Shown here one piece after another: positions 1 to 10,834 of a stretch of DNA of 64,000 nucleotides; positions within the stretch are counted from its first letter, which is position 1; the number at the start of each line of letters is the position of its first letter. A program made the position numbers and the translations under genes. Source of the DNA: Apoda limacodes (lineage: Eukaryota > Arthropoda > Insecta > Lepidoptera > Limacodidae); contig OX291545.1 of assembly GCA_946406115.1 (NCBI GenBank), forward strand, positions 29,879,153 to 29,943,152, written 5' to 3'. The notes beneath the pieces are model-generated. The model was not told the origin of the DNA. It saw nothing but the letters and a program-made list of their open reading frames with translations, and did no database searches.

Positions 1-1270
1 AGTGACAATGATAGCGATGATGAAATAGTGATTCAAATGTATGTATATGTGTATTCTTTATGAAATTGATTACTTGTGACGCAATACGCAATGTAAATTA
101 AGATTTTCGTGACATTTTTATAGATAACACATTAGCAAAAGTGTCGTTTAAGACATGAAATCGTCATGTCATATTCACTGAGTAAGATAGTATAGTTAAT
201 GCAATACAATTTTCAGTTAAAAAGAGGGAGAAATTATTTTCAAACTACTTTAATAAAATGAGGTTATCTTTTCGAACCATAAGTATGTAATATTTGTTGA
301 TAGAATATTCATAATATTTATATATTTTAGTCTATGTGGGCTTCTAAACAGATGTGCTAAATTTCATAGGTATATGTATGTTATATATATTCATCTATCT
401 GTCTATATGAAGAAAATTTACTTTGCCACAATATAGACACTATTCGGAAGATATCGTCTGAGAATCGCGAATAAAGTTTCAGGAAACATCTCTCATATTA
501 ATGAAGCTTATACGCATTAACAATAAGTAACATATGTATGTAATGCACAACAAATTCTGCATCGACCTTGAAAGCAAAAAGTTTCTCATCGAACCTAATT
601 GGTGTTCTAACACGAACTACTACAAAGCCAACTCACACCGTGTCGTTATCTACTAAAATGTCTGCCAGTATCATAATAAACCCTTGGCTATCTCTAAAAA
701 ATATAGAGTTACGTCAATAGGGGCTCAGCAGGATTTGTATCAGGTGATAAGGTGGGACAATCAATGCTATGATGACTTCTGTACCGTTATCTAAGTTTGC
801 TATCACCGAAATGCCGAGAGAACACGCTGCTTGCGCGTGATGGAAACGTTTAATGCGATATTTTGTGATAATTTTTTTATTGTCAATGTGCGTATATAAC
901 ATCGGAATGCATGTAATATAAATTTGTTATTAGATATATTTCAACATCTAGCCTTGAGACAGTTGAGAGTCGGTTCAAATCTGGAAAATAAAGGCTCCTA
1001 CCACACAGATGCGTTATAACATAACGGTCGACAGTATCGCATGCGATATTGCAATCTGTCCTATCCTTAGCACTTAGTGCGTTTTAATCGTCCGATGTAT
1101 TAATTAATTTAATTTGGTGTTTGTGAGAATCGGCACTTTTTTGGTTTCAATTATTTTGTTTATCTTCATGTTTGGACAGGTCATAGGATATATTTTATGA
1201 CATTATAACGTAAGAAAAAGCAGTAACAATAATGTTGTATGTACAAGATTGTTCTGAGGTAATTTTTTTG
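1..1270. other. AT-rich spacer, nothing recognised
   Basis: The open frames here are short (62 codons or fewer), AT-rich and without a recognisable domain. I see no RNA gene and no clear repeat boundary. Confidence 0.5.
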
Positions 1271-1274
1271 TAAA

Positions 1275-1560
1275 ATGTATAAAAAAAGTTATAGAGCAAA
1301 AAAAGAAATTTTTTATAAAAAATTTCTCACTTTTTTGCTTATAACTTATATAATTTTAAATTTAGGGCAAAAAGTTATGAAACATATTTGTAGGCAAAAC
1401 AATTTGCTACAAATTATGTCTTACGAATTTTTTGTACGACGCATAGTTTCCGAGATATCGCCAAAAAAGTGGTTTCACCCCTTTTTCCAGGATGGCGGCC
1501 GGATGACAAGGGTGGCGACCTCTCAAACTTGAGGTTAAACTTCTATTGACAAATGCAATA
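1275..1560. repeat. Hairpin-headed dispersed repeat (candidate)
   Basis: A long imperfect inverted repeat of A- and T-rich arms lies at about 1284-1347: aagttatagagcaaaaaaag on the left matches, in reverse complement, the arm ending in tttttgcttataactt on the right. It is followed by a GC-richer piece (1430-1540) reading ...gagatatcgccaaaaaagtgg... and ...ggatggcggccggatgac.... The layout suggests a dispersed repeat, but only one copy is in the window. The 85-codon plus-strand frame across it (1275-1532) is probably chance, because its first half encodes the hairpin. Confidence 0.35.
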
Positions 1561-2055
1561 TTCGGTCCTTAAATTGTAACATTTCAATGGACTACAAAAA
1601 TTAAATAAAAAACATCATAAATTTTCTACTACTCACGGGGCCAGATCATCGAGGTATCAATTCTGATTCTAAATAGTTTGTTACACACGCACGTACAGTT
1701 ACATAATATTAATCGATAAACAAAGGGGCGGCATATCGCATTGCAGTGAGTGACGTTTGTGACGACAGGTGATGAGCCCATGGCACCAACACTGATTCTG
1801 ATGTGGTGTTTCTAAGTAAGGTGACTAAGTAAGAATATAGCAATAGGGTGTAACGAAATATATCCCTATTTCGTAAGGCAGCATCACAACATGAATCCTA
1901 CAATTGTAACTTCTTTTGTTAAAATATCAATAATGACTGAAATATGAACCATACCCTTTGATAAATTCTAACATGCTAACATCCTTAGTCTACGGATGAA
2001 TTCACATTCAGCCTTTCTTGTACTTTTTCAGTAATGTAAGACTATAGTTTTTTTT
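1561..2055. other. Spacer, nothing recognised
   Basis: No coding, RNA or repeat signal that I can support. Confidence 0.4.
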
Positions 2056-2061
2056 AAACCA

Positions 2062-2125
2062 GCGCCTGTAGGTATTCACGAGCTAGGAATAAAAAATTCC
2101 ATACCAGTGAGGATTGGCTGCCTGG
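2062..2125 (-). repeat. Element 1 LINE fragment (linker between APE and RT)
   Basis: This short stretch is similar to 52340-52410 in the near-complete element 1. The shared core is a 'taggaat...attccataccag.gaggattg' block. It is heavily decayed and no frame survives. It may belong to the same old insertion as the 3' fragment at 2664-2840. Confidence 0.5.
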
Positions 2126-2663
2126 GCAGAAAGATCTCCTGGTAAAAAGGATAAGGCACGCAATCTGTTTTCCTCCTGACTTATGATATTTCACTAGATG
2201 TTAATTAATTGACATTAATAATCAAGCATGAAAAGACAGATGGACGGAGAGACGGACAGACAGACACTTCATTAACGACAGTAATCAAGATTTTAATTAA
2301 TTTATATGTTTGCATGTCAAAACTCGAATTTTGCAACAGAACATGAATTTTTTTGGATACATTTCAAGAAAGCCCATCTTTAATAAACTACTCCCAGGTT
2401 TTTTATGAGCCTATTGCTAACGGACTAATACGGTGACACTATAAGGATTTTGTTTTTGCAATTTCATCTTTGAATCTTTTGCTCTCCTCAGTCAAGATTC
2501 TAACTCTTGTTAGGCATATTATCCACTTGAGTGCCCATGCACCCAGACATTACAAAAAAATATATATGTATGTATGTCGTGGCCCAATCATAAATTTGAT
2601 CACTTCATAATGTGACCGACCATTTCATATTAAGTGATATTTCATGATTTTTTTTTATATATT

Positions 2664-2840
2664 TTATACTACTAAGGTGGCAAACAAGCACACGGTCCGC
2701 CTGATGGAAAGCGGTCACCGTGGCCTATGGACGCTTGCAACACCAGAAGTATCACTCGCGCGTTGCCGACCGTTCAAAAATCCAATAGCTTCTTTCTCGA
2801 AGAACCCATACTTAATAGAACAGTATCCATTGGCCACATC
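2664..2840 (-). repeat. Element 1 LINE fragment, 3' end
   Basis: This contains the element 1 3' tail block: plus strand 'aaggtggcaaacaagc', then 'cggtccgcctgatgg', then 'gcggtcaccgt', then the end of the RT reading frame in antisense. It matches 50280-50420 of the near-complete copy. It is preceded by a short T-rich run, the relic of the poly(A) tail. The copy is 5'-truncated and diverged. Confidence 0.75.
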
Positions 2841-2869
2841 ATGATATGGTTTGGCCAGGTCAATGACTG

Positions 2870-3400
2870 CTCAGCGTTTAACAATATGACTTAACTCACA
2901 ACTACTTCATATTATGGTCAAACATTAGTAATCATATCATAAAATAGGTAGGTTACATTATTCACTGGTAGAGGCGCTGATATCGCTTTGTTTTTGTTAT
3001 GCATCATGGCGGCAGCCAATTAGCAATAATGTTAAAATAATAATAATCAAATAGAAGATAAAAGTGCAGTGAAACAACGTTATGACACTAAGTTACGTGA
3101 TTTTTATGAAAGTCATTCAAAAAATTAATGCAACGTCAAAAAGTCATGGAGTTTGGAACGTATTTAGTAATTATCTATTCAAATCTTATTATTTATTAGT
3201 TTCTTTTAAAATAAAAGCTATTTAAAATGTTTGATTTATCTATTTACTAAAATTACTTATATTGAACGAATCCCAGTTTTAAACGTATTTTTAATTTTAG
3301 GTAATAAAACAAATAAAAGAAAGTAGGGTGACCAAACAACGAAATAATGGAAACTGCGGATGAAAAGTTTTTATTTTTTTTAATCTTATTAATTTTATAT
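2870..3400. other. AT-rich spacer, nothing recognised
   Basis: No supported feature. Frames are short and without known motifs. Confidence 0.4.
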
Positions 3401-3404
3401 ATCA

Positions 3405-3650
3405 ATTACTCAGGCCCACTGTCCCTTGGAGCTGTGAAAAAATCAAACTTTTAAGTCAACGCAATCAAAAGATACAGCCGTTTATGCCGCAAATTTTCAA
3501 AACTCGCAAGGAAATCAAAACCTACAAGGTACTTCCCATCTTGAAATATGGTACGAAGCAACGACTTAAAGCACAGATAAAGGAAAAATTGAGAAAACTG
3601 TAAATTTTTAGTTACATCATATTATAAAAAATATTTTTAATAATATACAA
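3405..3650. repeat. Dispersed repeat-like segment (candidate)
   Basis: This segment runs from 'actcaggcccactgtccctt' through 'aaaagatacagccgtttatg' to 'ggaaaaattgagaaaactg' and an AT-rich end. From memory it resembles a sequence scattered through lepidopteran genomes, but the window holds no second copy, so this rests on general recognition only. Confidence 0.3.
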
Positions 3651-4201
3651 CAACAAAACAGTGGTGGACTAGACCGACCAATTTGTGATTGAAATTTTGA
3701 ATTATAAAATTTAGTTTAGGGTATGTATTTTGTATAAACAAAAATTTGTTTATATAGTTCCAGTGTTTATGTTTATCCAAACGTAAAAAATCCAAGCGTT
3801 GGTCCACAGGCTATTCCTTCAAGCTGCACCAAAGTGATGGTATGACTTCATTGTTGGCACTGAGATAACTGAAAGGATGAGAAATGACATGGGATATTTT
3901 GAATTAGAGTCAAAAGTTTCCACGGTAATAGTTTTTGCCATACAAAACCGCAGAGCACTATTAGTACTATGAAGCAGCAGTTACTTAACTTGATTTCGCG
4001 CGAGTCCGTAGATAATTTTGAGCTCAAGCCTACGAGAACTAAAACCATTAGAATATTTTAAAAGTGGGGTTTCTCAGATGTAACTAATATTTTCAGTCCT
4101 TAGTGAAATATTACGTAAAATGACCTTAACATAATTTCAGTTTTTGAGTCACTACTAATTTTTTGGACTTTTCTAATCTAGGTCCTTATTTCGAAAGCGA
4201 A

Positions 4202-4203
<2 letters not shown>

Positions 4204-4236
<33 letters not shown>

Positions 4237-4659
4237 CCACTAAGGTGACAAACAAGCTTACGGTCCGCCTAATGGTAAGCGGTCACCGTAATCTATGGAC
4301 GCTTGCAACACTAGGGGCATCACTCGCGCGTTGCCGACCCTTCAGAAATCTAATAACTTCTTTTTTGAAGAAGTTTTTCAGTATGGGGATACTGTAGTCC
4401 TTAGAGAAAACCTTGGCAGGGAGCTCATTCCACAACCCAAGGGTTCGCGGGAGGAAGTTTCTCTGAAACCGCACTGTACGCGACCATTTTGGTTCCAAAG
4501 TGTGAGAATGAATTCCCTGTCGATGGCGAGCGGTGCGATGGTTGAAAGTAGCCGTGGGCATCATTTCGAACAATTCCTCAGAACGGTAGAACACACACAG
4601 GGAGGCAAAGTCTCTCCTCAGACTTAAGGGCTCGATACCGCAAGTGAGTTTGGGATCGT
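4204..4659 (-). repeat. Element 1 LINE, 5'-truncated copy with poly(A) tail
   Basis: A 30-base T run (4204-4233) is the poly(A) tail of a minus-strand insertion. It is followed by the element 1 3' UTR and the last ~125 codons of its RT ORF. The minus-strand frame 4283-4594 matches the C-terminus of the near-complete copy at 50327 almost residue for residue (for example SEELFEMMPTATF and LPRTLGLWNELPAKVF). The long tail and low divergence suggest a recent insertion. It has no endonuclease or RT catalytic core and cannot be autonomous. Confidence 0.9.
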
Positions 4660-5065
4660 TTATTATTTTTATATGTTCCGGTAAGGTCTCGAACTAAGAA
4701 TTTCTATAAAATGTTCATGTTTTCGCAGTTATGGGAGTCAAAATCAGTATTTAGGTTGGAAACCTACTTTTTTATGTACATTATTATAAGTTTGACTGTT
4801 TTTAATTTTTTTTTACACTATTAGTTTAAAAATATGTTAGAAAACAGATCCATTTATTATAATTCACAAAAAAATTTAATAATTCGTAAACTCTTAACCT
4901 TATACAAAATTAATTAGCCATAGTCTTCATGTGTTTCGTTAATTTCACTTTATATTTTTATTCTTAAAAAGGGAACAAAAAAAAATAAGTATTGGGTTTT
5001 TCAGTTTCATGAGATTTCAATATGAGCCATTATACTTTTATATTTTCTAAAGTTGCTCCATACAA
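4660..5065. other. AT-rich spacer
   Basis: Nothing supported beyond A/T-rich sequence. Confidence 0.4.
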
Positions 5066-5068
5066 TCA

Positions 5069-5284
5069 ATGAATGACAGCACTGATGATACTATTGCAGT
5101 GCTGGAGTTAGAAAATAATGAATCAGTCTCATTTAATTATCAGTTGTGTAATGTCTGTGTACAGGGCACGTCGGGGGCGCATTTCTGTAGTTTTTATTCC
5201 AAACCAGTACACGTTATATGTACCCTAATATTGACTCACAGCGTCAAAGAAATCACGTACCTATTCAAAAAATTAGGTAGTTAA
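5069..5284 (+). pseudogene. Short ORF with zinc-ribbon-like Cys/His pattern; possible transposon remnant
   Basis: This 71-codon frame carries CNVC, then 9 residues to an H-x-C, then a later VHVIC: a spaced Cys/His pattern like a small treble-clef or zinc-ribbon finger. The motif G-A-H-x-C ... P-V-H-x-I-C recalls the finger in some integrase-type transposon proteins and genes derived from them (for example KRBA2-like). One expected Cys pair seems lost, since CSFYSK stands where C-x2-C would be expected. No partner exon, integrase domain or promoter is visible nearby. It is more likely a decayed fragment than a working gene. Confidence 0.3.
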
Positions 5285-5289
5285 TAGTT

Positions 5290-5890
5290 TATGAGTCATG
5301 CATGAGTTGCGCGCGGTTTAAAATAACAACGAATGATCAAATTTATTTATAATAATCCTGGACTGAAGGCAAGGGTACTTGGCGGAACGACTCAAAATAT
5401 CATCCGAAGCGGTCTGAAATCGCGGACAGTTGGCAAGCCTAGCTTAGCCTAGCCTTTTCGTTTTGAAATAAGTATAAGTTAGTTCTCTAAAGGTAAACAT
5501 CATTGTACTGAACATGTCTGAATAACGGGTGTGACGTCGGTAATTTTCTGACACAGATTACCGCACGACGAACGACAACCAAGCGGTTGGTTAATCTGTG
5601 TGAACCGACCGAAGGCTGTCGCCCCGCCTCCAGTACATTTCCATCCTGACCCCCTTGTGTGACCCCGATCAAGCTAATTTGGGTGTTTGCCGATTTATTT
5701 TTATCTACGAGTTGTTATTTTTGTTTTTTACTACTACTTATTATAGGTACCTATTAATATTTATTAATAATTTAGTCGTGTGTCGTTTGAGGATTACGTA
5801 CGGTACTATTTTGCTTGCTTGCTTTATTCAGATAGCGTACAGATGCAAATGAAACAAAATTAAAACAGCTACTTAGGTTTCCTAGTAAAT
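5290..5890. other. Spacer, nothing recognised
   Basis: This contains a modestly GC-richer patch (5490-5660) with no convincing coding frame on either strand. Confidence 0.4.
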
Positions 5891-5897
5891 ATCGCGA

Positions 5898-6630
5898 TAT
5901 CTCGGTGTGACCCTGGATATGCGTTTAAACTTCAGCGATCACACCAAAATAGTTAGAGACCGAGCCGCTTTTGTCCTGGGTCGTCTATATCGCATGATAG
6001 GCAAGTACAGTAAGATGTCGCTTAGAAATGACTCTTTACACCACTTGCATCCGCCCCATAGAAGCTTATCCTAGCGTCGTTTATGCGTTGTCTAAACGCA
6101 ATCTCCACAAACTCCAGACCCTCCAAAACTCATAGCGGCCTCCGGAGCCTCCTGATACGTCCGCAATGCGGACCTACACAGGGACTTCGAGCTCCCAACA
6201 ATTCCCCAATATCTCAAAGACCTGTCACTCCGCTTTTTCGAGCGTACACAAAATGACCCAAACCGATTGATTGTGCACCCAACGTATCATCCCCCCGACC
6301 GACCTCGACACGGTCGTAAAACTATCGTTAGTAGGCCTCGCCACGTAATAACGGCCCCAGATGATGATGTCGCTATCCGGATAGCGTGATTGGTCTCAAC
6401 AACCTCCCCTAATAGGGCCTCCCTCCTAACACGACGCCGACGGCCCCGGGTTCGTCGGCGCCCGCAAGGATACACGAGGTATCAAAGAGTGCCAGCGCGC
6501 TTCTCGCTCCCACTCAATCGCAACCGTATGGCCGTTGGGTGGTATATGGGCCCCAAAAAGCCCGGTGAAGCAGTAATGGCTGCAAAAGCCAACTGCATTG
6601 ACAGCTCAGAAAAAATAAATAAATAAATAT
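5898..6630 (+). pseudogene. Element 3: jockey-like LINE, RT C-terminal end
   Basis: Starting with YLGVTLDM at 5898, the plus strand encodes the post-RT region of a jockey-type LINE: VRDRAAFVLGRLYRMIGK and KMSLRN, then (after frameshifts and a stop near 6100) YVRNADLHRDFELPTIPQYL and LRFFERTQNDPNRLIV. The YLGVTLD and post-RT 'DLHRD.ELP' blocks are typical of lepidopteran jockey-like elements. The 3' end is an AAAT-repeat tail at about 6609-6630. The copy is 5'-truncated and frameshifted. The same family recurs on the minus strand at 47638-48900, sharing the MSLRNKLTLYTTCIR region. Confidence 0.8.
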
Positions 6631-6700
6631 CGTAGCCTTTTTCTAGCTTATAGGCGGTATAAAAACTCATTTGGGTGGCCACTAGTTTGACAACGTCAGC
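6555..6700 (+). repeat. Short repeat shared with 7770-7940 (unit A)
   Basis: The stretch 'agcccggtgaagcagtaatggctgca' followed by '...tagcctttttctagcttataggcggtataaaaactc' recurs at 7770-7940 in the same orientation. It overlaps the 3' UTR and tail of element 3, and the similarity continues past the AAAT tail. So the repeat is either a longer 3' UTR or an independent short element. Confidence 0.5.
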
Positions 6701-6704
6701 CAAT

Positions 6705-7765
6705 CCGTATCAGGCCAGAGTGTGGTGAATTTAGCTAAGCTATTATCCTTAAAGAGAGGCCTGTACCCCTGCAAACTGCAATGAAGACGTGCACCGAATG
6801 TGGTCACAATTATATAACTATATTAGTTTAGAGAGACTGTCCTATATTACTTGTAGAGAATTTCTTAAACTTTTACTTTTTAGAGTTCGCAAAATGAACA
6901 ACAGCGTTTGTGTAAGAACTGTAGAGGGTAGTGGTCTGTACTTAGGAGTGAAACAAAGCTATGATATGGTTTCCAGATTTAGGTCGGTAGGGTGGGCGGG
7001 TCAATGCCCCGGGACAACCCTCTACTTACCGGGCGACAACCCGTAAAATATATTTACCCTAAATGGGAAGTAAGCTTTGGTAGCTGTCATAAATAACAAG
7101 CTAATATGTTGTGGAAAACCTTTGTCTAAAGTAGGAATCGCGTAGTGGTGCCCATTGAGGTAAAAAATGAGACGTCGCGTCGCGTCTTACGACATTGCGC
7201 GTCGTGCGCTGTACGGTATACGTACTTACTTAGTAATAGCACAATAGTAGCCTATTTAGGCTGGGTTGCACCAACTAACTTTGACGTTAACCAGCCGTCA
7301 AAAATGGAAGATTGTATGAAAATTTGCATAGGCACCTTTTTTTAAAATTTAACCGGCTTGTCAACTTTGCAACTTTTCTGATACCGTATGTCCAGTTACA
7401 CTATCTTTATTAAATATCTTTTTATTCTTACCTCAAAATCGATGACAGAATGCATACACAATTTCAAAATAAATTATTATCTTACAATAAATACACCAAT
7501 TAATACTATCTAATCCAAGTACAAGAATTATTCCTATATTTCATAATTTCAGTTTTAATATACATAAAGATAATAATTTCGCCTTCAGATATGATGTAAA
7601 TTTTATCGAAAATAGATTTATTTTTGTGTTTATTCTTTTGCAATTATATTTATAACCGTATTTAGAACACTTACTTTTACTAGATACTTTATAAGATGAT
7701 ATCGGTAGTGCAATGGTTTCCATGAACACTGAAAAACCGCTCTATTTACTACAGTTGTTATATAG
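6705..7765. other. Spacer, nothing firm
   Basis: A stretch at 7255-7380 ('ggctgggttgcaccaac...' onward) looks like a dispersed lepidopteran repeat end, but no second copy is in the window. I see no genes. Confidence 0.35.
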
Positions 7766-7769
7766 GTTA

Positions 7770-7940
7770 GTACAAAGCCCGGTGGAGCAGTAATGGCTGC
7801 ATCAGCCAAATACATATTTAGTTTAGAAAAAAAAGGGTATCTATTGCTTCTACAGCTACTAAATAGCTCCACTAATGCAACGTGCAGTATAATATAGCCT
7901 CTTTCTTCACTTATATGGTCTGTATAAGCTCTTATACTGC
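7770..7940 (+). repeat. Short repeat shared with 6555-6700 (unit B)
   Basis: It carries 'agcccggtggagcagtaatggctgca' and then 'tatagcctctttcttcacttat', matching 6555-6700 with a longer middle segment. The same orientation and about 1.2 kb spacing suggest two insertions of one short family, or a local duplication. Confidence 0.5.
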
Positions 7941-7989
7941 TTTTATACAACTTACAAATACAGTTTCTAGTATAAAATCGAACTTAAAA

Positions 7990-9726
7990 CTTGTTATGCT
8001 ACTTGGAAATTGGCTTACCTACTGGATTGGAACTTACCTATTTGTCAGTTTGTTCATTTAACCCGGCTATGCGAACTATGTCAACTTTTTTACGTTGTTC
8101 GTCATGTACAGTTTATCGCTGTGTTATCGTTTTCAGTTTTGTATTTACTTACAATATGGCGATATATTGTATCAGGGTGTACCGAACACCTCGTACGGTC
8201 AGGGGGCTCGACCCCTGATATCGTTTCGGTTCGCTCTGGTTGCTCCAACGGGATGCTGAGATACTTTCGCACGCTCTTCACGGCTCTTCACTTATCGGCC
8301 TAAAAACCTGGGGAAAAAGTTCGCGTTTGTAATTAGGATATGTTTGGACATCTGTTAAATTGTCTTTCAACGGGAAGTACCCCATAGGTCTTGATTTATT
8401 TTTGTCACAATATGCGACAAAAATGACCGTATTGTGGGCATATTTTTATTGCGTTGAATTAGAAGCTTTATTTATTTACATATTCAAGGAAACAAAGACT
8501 TTAATATTTATTATAAAGAATTTAATATTTATTTCAACTTGATACGTTCACGCGTTCCTGAGAAAAAGGGTTTGAAAAAACAGAGAGACGGCCAACACAG
8601 TGATCCTGTCAAGGTTCCTTTTTGCTTTTGGGGTACGGGACCCTAAAAAACACTCCAGTAAAATATGTCTGTACCTAGGTGTTTGCTAACAAATTCATTA
8701 TAGTTTGAAGTTGTCTGCATGGTCTTAAACCGAATATTGGGATATGGCTACTTCACTTAAACAAATAAGTAAAGGCTATTTTCATGGGCGACCGCAATGG
8801 TCAGACAGGCAACTTAGAAAAAAATATTTGTGCTTCCTATAACGAATAATTTATTCCTTATACCGGCAGGCTTATATATAGAAATACATATATAGAATTA
8901 GGGACTTGTGTACCGAAGCCATTGACTGCTGTGGCTGGGTAGGTATGTAGGGTAGAAACCTTAAGTTCGTGATGTTAATGATGTAGAATTTGCATCCCTC
9001 TTTGTTTTTTCAATGCTAGCTTTTGTGTTGTATTGTTGCCGGATATTTTACATTTTAATACGTGTACTAACTCGTTCTGAAATATTTGGTTTTTACTTCA
9101 ACTCTGTTTTCTACGAGTAAAAAAAAACATGAGGTTGGGCTGTTTCGGAGTCATAAATTGATGCTGCGATTAAATGTACCTGCCAACTATCGCTACAATG
9201 CTTAATTATGCCATACGCCAACATTCAAAGTCGTTTAAATTGATGGGAAACTATGTTAGGTTTTCACCCTGGGAATTCTCAAAATATTGACACTTTTATA
9301 TGAGTACATAATGTGTAGTAGTTCGTAATTTACCATTAAAATAATAAAGCAAATTTTATTTTGAATGACAAAGTGGCAGTATAGCGAATTAGCGTATGGC
9401 ATAATTAAGCATTATAGCGATGCAATGCTAAAAATTGGCCAAGTGTGTGTCGGACTTCATCGATTTAGTACGCCGCGCCGTCCGAATGGCAGAATTATTC
9501 ATAAGCAGTATGTGAGTGAATCTTCTTTCTACGCATTTGAACGCAAAATTAAGTGAATGCCTCATAATATGCCTCACTGGTACAGCAACTTCTTTAAGTT
9601 GCTGAGATCTAAGGCGCCAAAAGTAGGAACATAATTTGCATGTGGCCACTGAGTGTCATGCTACATGCAACACATGTTGCTTTGAGAATGTTCAAAGAAA
9701 ATCACATGATTTTGTCAAAAAGAAAG
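7990..9726. other. Spacer with two fragments of the 'ggccaagtg/acggaaccct' repeat
   Basis: The stretch 8605-8650 ends in 'ggtacgggaccctaaaaa', and 9430-9460 holds 'ttggccaagtgtgtgtcgg'. These match the two ends of the dispersed repeat seen whole at 62057-62489. Otherwise the region is AT-rich with overlapping short frames (8010-8303 on plus) that lack any known motif. Confidence 0.45.
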
Positions 9727-9800
9727 TGGCCCATGAGGGGATCGAACCCGCGACCTTCGCGTTATTAGCACGACGCTCTAACCAACTGAGCTAATGGGCC
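9727..9800 (-). tRNA. tRNA-Ile (anticodon AAT)
   Basis: On the minus strand the sequence folds as a complete 74-nt cloverleaf. The 7-bp acceptor stem is GGCCCAT/ATGGGCC with discriminator A, and the D arm is GCTC...GAGC. The anticodon stem is TCGTG/CGCGA around loop CTAATAA, giving anticodon AAT (isoleucine, wobble A normally deaminated to inosine). The T arm has loop TTCGATC and one C/T mismatch in its stem. Internal promoters are present: box A (TAGCTCAGTTGG) and box B (GGTTCGATCCC). A T5 run (plus-strand A run at 9717-9721) lies 5 nt after the 3' end and is a good RNA polymerase III terminator. No intron and no encoded CCA, as expected for a nuclear gene. Confidence 0.97.
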
Positions 9801-10650
9801 AGTAGCACAGTTGACGAAATAGCGATATACATTTTCAACGCGTTATTTGTCATTCTAAACTATATCACGTGATTTACTCGTGTTTTACATATTTCGAATT
9901 CTGCAATGTTTCCTAACAAACCGCTATCTCCTCATAATATTTACACTTTCATAAGTATATCTCTGTACTACCTAGTATCGCTTATAGGTAGGTATTATAC
10001 ATTGTTAATTGTGTAAATGTGTATTCATCATTAATTATCTTTGTCTAGAACTGTCCAATATATCTATGAATAGGTGAACTACCTGACTATTTGCACGTCA
10101 TCATCATAGATTATTTTCTTTATTCTTTCTTCTTCTTTTTATTATTCTGTCTGGAATTTGCTTTTGTATCCAGTACCTAATTCAGGTCTAGTAGGCAAGT
10201 AGAGATATTACGAACGCGTTTTAAACCCTTAGGAAAACAGATGGGTTTAAGTTTGATGTGTGTATATGTGTGTTGCAATGACCTTTCATTCATTTTTAGT
10301 TGTCTTTTGCATCGTAGCGACCAGATGGATAAATCGATTTTGATTATTTTTTTTTGTATTTAAAAGTTACTCAATCCAGGGTGTTATTAGCTTTGATCTA
10401 AGAAAATATGTACAGCCGTTTAAAGATCAGCTCTGTTCTAAATTTCTAACCGATAAAGTGATATGAACAACTTCAACATGTCCGACCAATTCGAAATTTA
10501 GTATCACGTTAGTTTAACGATATTGAAGTAGAACCAACTCCTTACCAACTTACAACAGGGTATCATGTTTGTGCTCATTGGAATGAGCCTAATTTACTTG
10601 TTTACAATGTATGCATTGTAACAACGCATTTATATTTAGAATGAGGTACC
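9801..10650. other. AT-rich spacer, nothing recognised
   Basis: No coding or repeat signal that I can support. Confidence 0.4.
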
Positions 10651-10654
10651 TACC

Positions 10655-10830
10655 TAAAGGGTACAAAACGGGACCCTCTTACTAAGACTTCGCTGTCCGT
10701 GCGTCTGTCCATCTGTCACCAGGCGGTATCCTAGAACCATAGTAGTTAGACAGTTAAAATTTTCACAGATGATGTATTTATGTTGCCGCTATAACAACAA
10801 ATACTAAAAAACAGAATAACATATCAGCAG
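10655..10830. repeat. Fragment of the 'ggccaagtg/acggaaccct' dispersed repeat
   Basis: This runs from 'gggaccctcttactaagact' through 'ccatctgtcaccaggcggta' and 'ttgccgctataacaacaaat' to 'aaaaaacagaataa'. It aligns in reverse complement with the right part of the copy at 62057-62489, and with 16655-16780. It is diverged and lacks the 'ggccaagtg' end. Confidence 0.7.
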
Positions 10831-10834
10831 AGCA

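Noticed and set aside
4295..4627. 110-codon plus-strand frame (and the similar one at 50339-50677)
   Set aside because: Both are antisense to the element 1 RT C-terminus. Two similar antisense frames reflect the repeat, not a conserved gene.
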